45,112 bases of DNA from CAYNST01 sp964399955 (lineage in GTDB: Bacteria > Pseudomonadota > Gammaproteobacteria > Pseudomonadales > Cellvibrionaceae). Shown piece by piece: positions 41,124 through 45,112 of the stretch. Under the pieces are notes generated by a model that was not told the origin of the DNA, did no database searches, and saw nothing but the letters and a program-made list of their open reading frames with translations. The DNA is taken from contig CAYNST010000013.1 in assembly GCA_964399955.1 (NCBI GenBank), forward strand, positions 1-45,112. Direction: 5' to 3'. Positions within the stretch are counted from its first letter, which is position 1, and the number at the start of each line of letters is the position of its first letter. The translations under genes and the position numbers were made by a program.

Positions 41124-41756
41124 ATGCTGGCGTTTTCCGACTACACCCAGTTTTTCATTGCCATGCTGGCGATTGTCGACCCCATCACAATACTGCCCCT
41201 ATACCTGCATCTGGTGCGCCATTTTGATGCCGGTGAGCGGGTGCGGCTGGCGCGCAACGCCGCGCTGACGGTGACGGTGGCGCTGGTGGTCACTGTGTTC
41301 ATTGGCCAGCAGGTACTGTACTTCTTTGGTATCAGTATTGGTTCGTTTCAAATTGCCGGGGGCTTGCTGTTATTGATTGTGGCCCTGCAGTTGCTTTATC
41401 AGAAGGATGAGCAACTGGTTGTGCAGCAAGTGGTGGACAAGCGGGCCATGGCCAGCGAGGTGGTTGTGCCGCTTGCCATCCCGCTACTGGCAGGCCCGGG
41501 CGCTTTTTCTACCGTAATCGTATTCAGCTTCCGTGCCGATGACTGGCGCCATGACCTGATCTTGAGCGGCTGCCTGCTGGCCCTGGGCGGCATAGTCTGG
41601 GTGGCGCTGCACATGTCCGGCAAGCTGATGGCCTTTCTAAGCCCCTTGGCAATTTCCATTATCAACAAAATGATGGGGTTGATCATGGCGGCCATTGCCG
41701 TGGAGTTCATAGTCAACGGTATCAAACGTCTGTTTCTGGTGTCGGGGGCGGCCTAG
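41124..41756 (+). CDS. MarC-family integral membrane protein
   Basis: The 210-aa protein has six hydrophobic segments, the family hallmark. The AIVDPITILPLYLHL region in the first segment and VPLAIPLLAGPGAFSTVIVF in the fourth carry the proline/glycine signatures of MarC proteins. Function is unresolved; the early link to multidrug resistance in E. coli was not upheld. The N-terminus MLAFSDYTQFFIAMLAI fits the family start. Its 3' end overlaps the convergent pseudouridine synthase gene by 35 bases. Confidence 0.9.
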   Translation: MLAFSDYTQFFIAMLAIVDPITILPLYLHLVRHFDAGERVRLARNAALTVTVALVVTVFIGQQVLYFFGISIGSFQIAGGLLLLIVALQLLYQKDEQLVVQQVVDKRAMASEVVVPLAIPLLAGPGAFSTVIVFSFRADDWRHDLILSGCLLALGGIVWVALHMSGKLMAFLSPLAISIINKMMGLIMAAIAVEFIVNGIKRLFLVSGAA

Positions 41757-42570
41757 CAAACAAGCGGTATTGCGAGGGGAGGCTGCAGCAAATGGCCCGG
41801 CTGGTGATGGGGCAGGTGAAGTGAAGGTCGGACGCCACCAACTGCAGGCCTCTTGGGTCGCCGTTGTTTTTGCCGTAACGCGGGTCGCCAAGCAGAGGGT
41901 GGCCAATGGCCTCGAGGTGTCGGCGAATTTGATGCAGCCGCCCGCTGGTGATCTCGATCTCAAGCAGCGTGCTGCTGCCGCGTCGCAGGTGCACCCGGTA
42001 GCGGGTTTCAGCGGGCTTGCCATCAAGTGGCTCAGTCACTGCGCCCGCATCCTCAGTGAGGGTGCCCTTTGCTTCCGCCTGATACACCTTCTTTACCTCT
42101 GCCGACTGCCACAATGCGCTGAGTTTGGCGGCGGCTTGGCGGGTGTAAGCCAGTGCCATCAAACCTGCCGCTTCCCGATCCAGGCGGTGAATCAGAAAAA
42201 CCTGTGACTTGCCGCTGATGATCTGTACCTGGCGGTCCATGGCGCCTTGGTCGCCATAGGGTGAGCCTTGCGCCAGCAGTGCAGCAGGCTTGTACCAGAT
42301 GCCCCAGTGAGGCGTTTGCAGAATCGCTTCAGGCGCTGCCACGGGTTGAATCGCCTGCGCATCGTAATAAAAACTGACGCTGTCGCCCGTTTGCAGGGCG
42401 TATTTGGCTTTGCGGCAGCGCTTGGGCTTGCCGCCACCGCCCTGCTTGATCCAGCCGCCACCGGCCTGCAACACCTTCTTAATGGTGGTCACTGACAAAT
42501 TGCAGTGCTCACTGATGAAGGCTGCAAGCGTAGTGGGTGCTTCGACCCGCTTTTCCCAATGCCATTTCAT
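41722..42570 (-). CDS. RluA-family pseudouridine synthase
   Basis: The family converts uridine to pseudouridine in rRNA or tRNA. The 282-aa product has an S4-like N-terminal region (TIKKVLQAGGGWIKQ), the catalytic HRLDREAAGLM (normally HRLDxxTSGL; the aspartate is kept) and SGRLHQIRRHLEAIGHPLLGD near the C-terminus in parts. Which uridine is modified cannot be told. The frame opens to 42642, but the ATG at 42570 gives the natural start MKWHWEKRV. It is convergent with the MarC gene and divergent from carA. Confidence 0.87.
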   Translation of the reverse strand: MKWHWEKRVEAPTTLAAFISEHCNLSVTTIKKVLQAGGGWIKQGGGGKPKRCRKAKYALQTGDSVSFYYDAQAIQPVAAPEAILQTPHWGIWYKPAALLAQGSPYGDQGAMDRQVQIISGKSQVFLIHRLDREAAGLMALAYTRQAAAKLSALWQSAEVKKVYQAEAKGTLTEDAGAVTEPLDGKPAETRYRVHLRRGSSTLLEIEITSGRLHQIRRHLEAIGHPLLGDPRYGKNNGDPRGLQLVASDLHFTCPITSRAICCSLPSQYRLFARPPPTPETDV

Positions 42571-43059
42571 GACAGATCCGATCTGGTTGTTGAGCGCGCA
42601 GCATAAGAACAACTGTGGGTCAGGTCCAGCGCTGGGCAGCAATGTGTGTTTTCAGGGCCGGTTGAAGCCTGCATCCTGGGTGAACTTTTGCGCCCGTGCG
42701 CGCCCTAAGACCCGCAACTGTTGAGCGCCTTTTGCGGCAGGCAGCAGCAGGGCCATTGGCCGCTGGCTTATTCAAACCGTTTACCGTAAAATCCGCGCTC
42801 AAATCGTGCCAGCGGGCAGCAGGCCGCCCTCGGGCTTAGACGGTCACAGTATTAAATGGGCGAGGTGAAGCGATTTGTTTCCCCTCGCTTTTTTGCAACT
42901 TGAGCTTGCAACTTCATTCCTTGAGTCTCGCGCCGCCAGTCGCAACCATTCCTGCGGCGGTTTTGTCGCGCGAGGCTTTTTTGCGCGCCCTTTTCGGGCC
43001 GCATTCAAACATGTGTGGTTGGCGCGCTGCCAACTGTGTTAAAGCTGGAGGACTTCGAT
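42571..43059. other. Intergenic and leader region upstream of carA
   Basis: This is 489 bases between divergent genes. A -10-like TAAAAT lies at 42787-42792, with only a weak -35 counterpart (TGGCTT, 42764-42769). A terminator-like hairpin follows at 42860-42894 and a small GCCC-GGGC stem (about 42988-43000). The long leader before carA suggests regulated expression. No gene was identified. Confidence 0.45.
42860..42894 (+). terminator. Terminator-like hairpin in the carA leader
   Basis: GCGAGG (42860-42865) pairs with CCTCGC (42883-42888), followed by six T (42889-42894). It stands 166 bases before the carA start and about 65 bases after a possible -10 element, where no other plus-strand gene ends. 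It could therefore be an attenuator of carAB; it could also simply block antisense or upstream transcripts. Confidence 0.5.
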
Positions 43060-44202
43060 TTGACAACTGGCGCACTCAGACCTGCAATTCTGGTATTGGA
43101 AGACGGCAGCGTCTTCCGCGGTCGAGCCATTGGCGCCGACGGTTTATCCGTAGGCGAAGTGGTATTCAATACGGGTATGACCGGTTATCAGGAAATTCTC
43201 ACCGACCCGTCCTATGCCGAGCAGATAGTTACGCTCACCTACCCTCATATAGGCAATACCGGCGTCACCAGCGAAGATGAAGAAAGCGTAAAGATCTGGG
43301 CCAAGGGCCTGGTGATCCGCGACTTGTCCCTGGTGGCCAGCAATTACCGCAGTCAGGGGCGCCTGGATGACTACCTGAAGAAGCAGGGCATACTCGGCAT
43401 AGCCGAAATAGACACCCGGCGTCTGACCCGTCTGTTGCGCGACAAAGGCGCCATGAACGGCTGCATTATGGCCGGTGAGGTGGACGAAGACACGGCGCTT
43501 GCCGCCGCGCGAAAATTTCCTGGCTTGAAAGGCATGGACCTGGCCAAACAGGTTTCGGTCAAGGAATCCTACAGCTGGGACAAGGGCTCCTGGACACTGG
43601 AAGACGGCTTCAAAGATTTGCCCTCCGGGCCGCGTTTCAAGGTGGTTGCCTACGATTATGGCGTCAAGCGCAATATCCTGCGCATGCTGGTGGACCGCGG
43701 CTGTGAAGTGACAGTTGTACCCGCAACCTGGCCTGCCGACAAGGTGCTGGCCATGCAACCGGACGGCGTGGTTCTGACCAATGGCCCGGGTGACCCGGCG
43801 CCCTGTGACTACGCCATTGCCGCCATCAAGACCATTGTCGAGACCGGCACCCCGGTGTTCGGCATCTGTCTGGGGCACCAGCTGCTGGCGCTTGCCAGTG
43901 GGGCCACCACCTGCAAGATGAAGTTTGGTCACCACGGCTCCAACCATCCGGTGCAGAACCTGGAAACCGGCAAGGTAATGATTACCAGCCAAAACCACGG
44001 TTTTGCAGTGGAGGAAGCGACCCTGCCGTCCAACCTGCGCGCAACCCACCGCTCGTTGTTTGACAAGACTTTGCAGGGCATTCATCGCACCGACAAGCCG
44101 GCCTTCAGCTTTCAGGGGCATCCTGAAGCAAGCCCGGGGCCACATGATGTGGCGCAACTGTTTGACCACTTTATTGAACTGATGCAGCAGACGACGCGCT
44201 AG
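43060..44202 (+). CDS. carA: Carbamoyl-phosphate synthase small subunit
   Basis: CarA is the glutaminase subunit that supplies ammonia to CarB for carbamoyl phosphate, shared by arginine and pyrimidine synthesis. The N-terminal domain shows LVLEDGSVFRGRAIG and VVFNTGMTGYQEILTDPSY. The glutaminase domain carries the nucleophile cysteine in FGICLGHQLLALA, with GHHGSNHPV and the FQGHPEASPGPHD histidine-glutamate pair. The TTG at 43060 is chosen because GGAGG lies 8 bases upstream; it gives 380 aa. carB follows 129 bases downstream. Confidence 0.96.
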   Translation: MTTGALRPAILVLEDGSVFRGRAIGADGLSVGEVVFNTGMTGYQEILTDPSYAEQIVTLTYPHIGNTGVTSEDEESVKIWAKGLVIRDLSLVASNYRSQGRLDDYLKKQGILGIAEIDTRRLTRLLRDKGAMNGCIMAGEVDEDTALAAARKFPGLKGMDLAKQVSVKESYSWDKGSWTLEDGFKDLPSGPRFKVVAYDYGVKRNILRMLVDRGCEVTVVPATWPADKVLAMQPDGVVLTNGPGDPAPCDYAIAAIKTIVETGTPVFGICLGHQLLALASGATTCKMKFGHHGSNHPVQNLETGKVMITSQNHGFAVEEATLPSNLRATHRSLFDKTLQGIHRTDKPAFSFQGHPEASPGPHDVAQLFDHFIELMQQTTR

Positions 44203-44331
44203 TGTTCGGCAGGAGCCCCACTCTCGGCTCCGGTGCAAAGGCGCGGCTCCAATCGAGGGCGGCCTTTCAGCCGGGCAATTTGCCACCAGTCACTTTGAAC
44301 CTTAATTTGAACTAAGAGCAACGCGACGACT

Positions 44332-45112
44332 ATGCCAAAACGCACTGACATTCAAAGCATTCTGATTCTGGGTGCCGGGCCCATCGTGATTGGCCAGGCC
44401 TGTGAATTCGACTATTCCGGGGCCCAGGCCTGCAAAGCCCTGCGTGAAGAAGGCTACCGCGTCATCCTGGTCAACTCCAACCCCGCCACCATCATGACCG
44501 ACCCGTCCATGGCCGACGCCACCTATATAGAGCCCATCACCTGGGAAACCGTGGCCAAAATCATCGAAAAAGAGCGTCCGCAGGCGGTGCTGCCTACCAT
44601 GGGTGGTCAAACCGCCCTGAACTGCGCCCTGGATCTGCACAAGCATGGCGTGCTGGAAAAGTACGGTGTCGAGCTGATCGGCGCCAATGAAGCGGCCATC
44701 AACAAGGCCGAAGACCGCGACCTGTTCGACAAGGCCATGAAGGCCATCGGACTGGATACGGCCCGGGCACGCATTGTGCACACCCTGACAGAGGCACTGG
44801 AAGTGCCCAACGAGTTTGGCTTCCCCTGCATTATCAGACCTTCATTCACCATGGGTGGCTCCGGCGGCGGCATTGCCTATAACTGGGAAGAGTTTGAAGA
44901 AATCTGCCTGCGCGGTCTGGATCTGTCGCCCACCAACGAGCTGTTGATTGATGAATCCCTGCTCGGCTGGAAAGAGTATGAGATGGAGGTTGTGCGCGAC
45001 AAAAACGATAACTGCATCATTGTTTGCGCCATCGAAAACTTCGACCCCATGGGCGTGCATACCGGCGACTCCATCACCGTGGCGCCTGCGCAAACCCTGA
45101 CGGACAAGGAAT
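44332..45112 (+). CDS. carB: Carbamoyl-phosphate synthase large subunit (3' end beyond window)
   Basis: CarB makes carbamoyl phosphate from bicarbonate, ammonia and two ATP. Only about the first 260 of some 1070 residues are inside the window. They start MPKRTDIQSILILGAGPIVIG and include DYSGAQACKALREEGYRV, the PTMGGQTALNCAL motif and the first ATP-grasp region (FPCIIRPSFTMGGSGGGIAYN in parts). The reading frame stays open to the last base. The ATG at 44332 follows a weak purine-rich stretch (AAGAGC). Co-transcription with carA is expected. Confidence 0.97.
   Translation, partial: MPKRTDIQSILILGAGPIVIGQACEFDYSGAQACKALREEGYRVILVNSNPATIMTDPSMADATYIEPITWETVAKIIEKERPQAVLPTMGGQTALNCALDLHKHGVLEKYGVELIGANEAAINKAEDRDLFDKAMKAIGLDTARARIVHTLTEALEVPNEFGFPCIIRPSFTMGGSGGGIAYNWEEFEEICLRGLDLSPTNELLIDESLLGWKEYEMEVVRDKNDNCIIVCAIENFDPMGVHTGDSITVAPAQTLTDKE

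Noticed and set aside
43144..44286. 380-codon open frame opposite carA
   Set aside because: Antisense shadow of carA, which has complete catalytic motifs; the antisense product is low-complexity without any family feature.

Overview
The window is a chromosomal segment of a gammaproteobacterium. The core gene order supports this: nusB-thiL-pgpA-ribA; the lptD-surA-pdxA-rsmA-apaG-apaH operon with amgK-murU divergent from lptD (the arrangement known from pseudomonads and relatives that use the MurU muropeptide-recycling route); and rpsF-rpsR-rplI-dnaB. Moderately high GC and several GTG/TTG starts fit a marine Pseudomonas/Cellvibrio/Halieaceae-like lineage. I cannot assign a genus from sequence alone. 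No rRNA, tRNA, CRISPR array, transposase or prophage gene was seen. A run of exactly 100 N (28252-28351) is an assembly gap.

Layout. Bases 1-288 hold copy A of a dispersed structured repeat. Next come nusB, thiL, pgpA and ribA (289-2812), dxs (minus strand), repeat copy B (about 4898-5097), and the minus-strand block apaH, apaG, rsmA, pdxA, surA, lptD (5105-11841). Divergent from lptD are amgK-murU (12004-13751), then the ribosomal protein operon rpsF-rpsR-rplI with a good promoter, a possible autoregulatory leader and a terminator. These are followed by dnaB, panC, panD, acs, ppnN, smrA, a fragment of the repeat (copy C) and trmO (to 23080).

From about 23 kb the content becomes accessory and signalling-rich. 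A periplasmic solute-binding protein is divergent from a membrane histidine kinase and a receiver-DUF3369-GGDEF-EAL regulator, which looks like a ligand-to-cyclic-di-GMP module. After the gap come yigZ, a small secreted four-cysteine protein, and a three-gene envelope signalling locus. That locus comprises a FecR-TPR-beta-barrel protein, a CHASE2 nucleotide cyclase and a divergent Crp-like regulator. Then follow an unknown protein, alanine dehydrogenase with a LysR regulator, a DUF411 lipoprotein, a phosphoribosyltransferase preceded by a long perfect inverted repeat, a DUF2383 protein with a CRP-type operator, a MarC-family membrane protein, an RluA-family pseudouridine synthase, and carA-carB (carB cut by the window end).

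The best candidate for an undescribed system is the FecR-TPR-barrel / CHASE2-cyclase / Crp locus (29853-36018). An outer-membrane protein, an inner-membrane cyclase with a periplasmic sensor, and a cyclic-nucleotide-type regulator are encoded together and could form one trans-envelope pathway. The cyclase lacks the usual base-specifying residues, so its product is open. The second candidate is the repeat family, whose copies carry three hairpins with one compensatory change.
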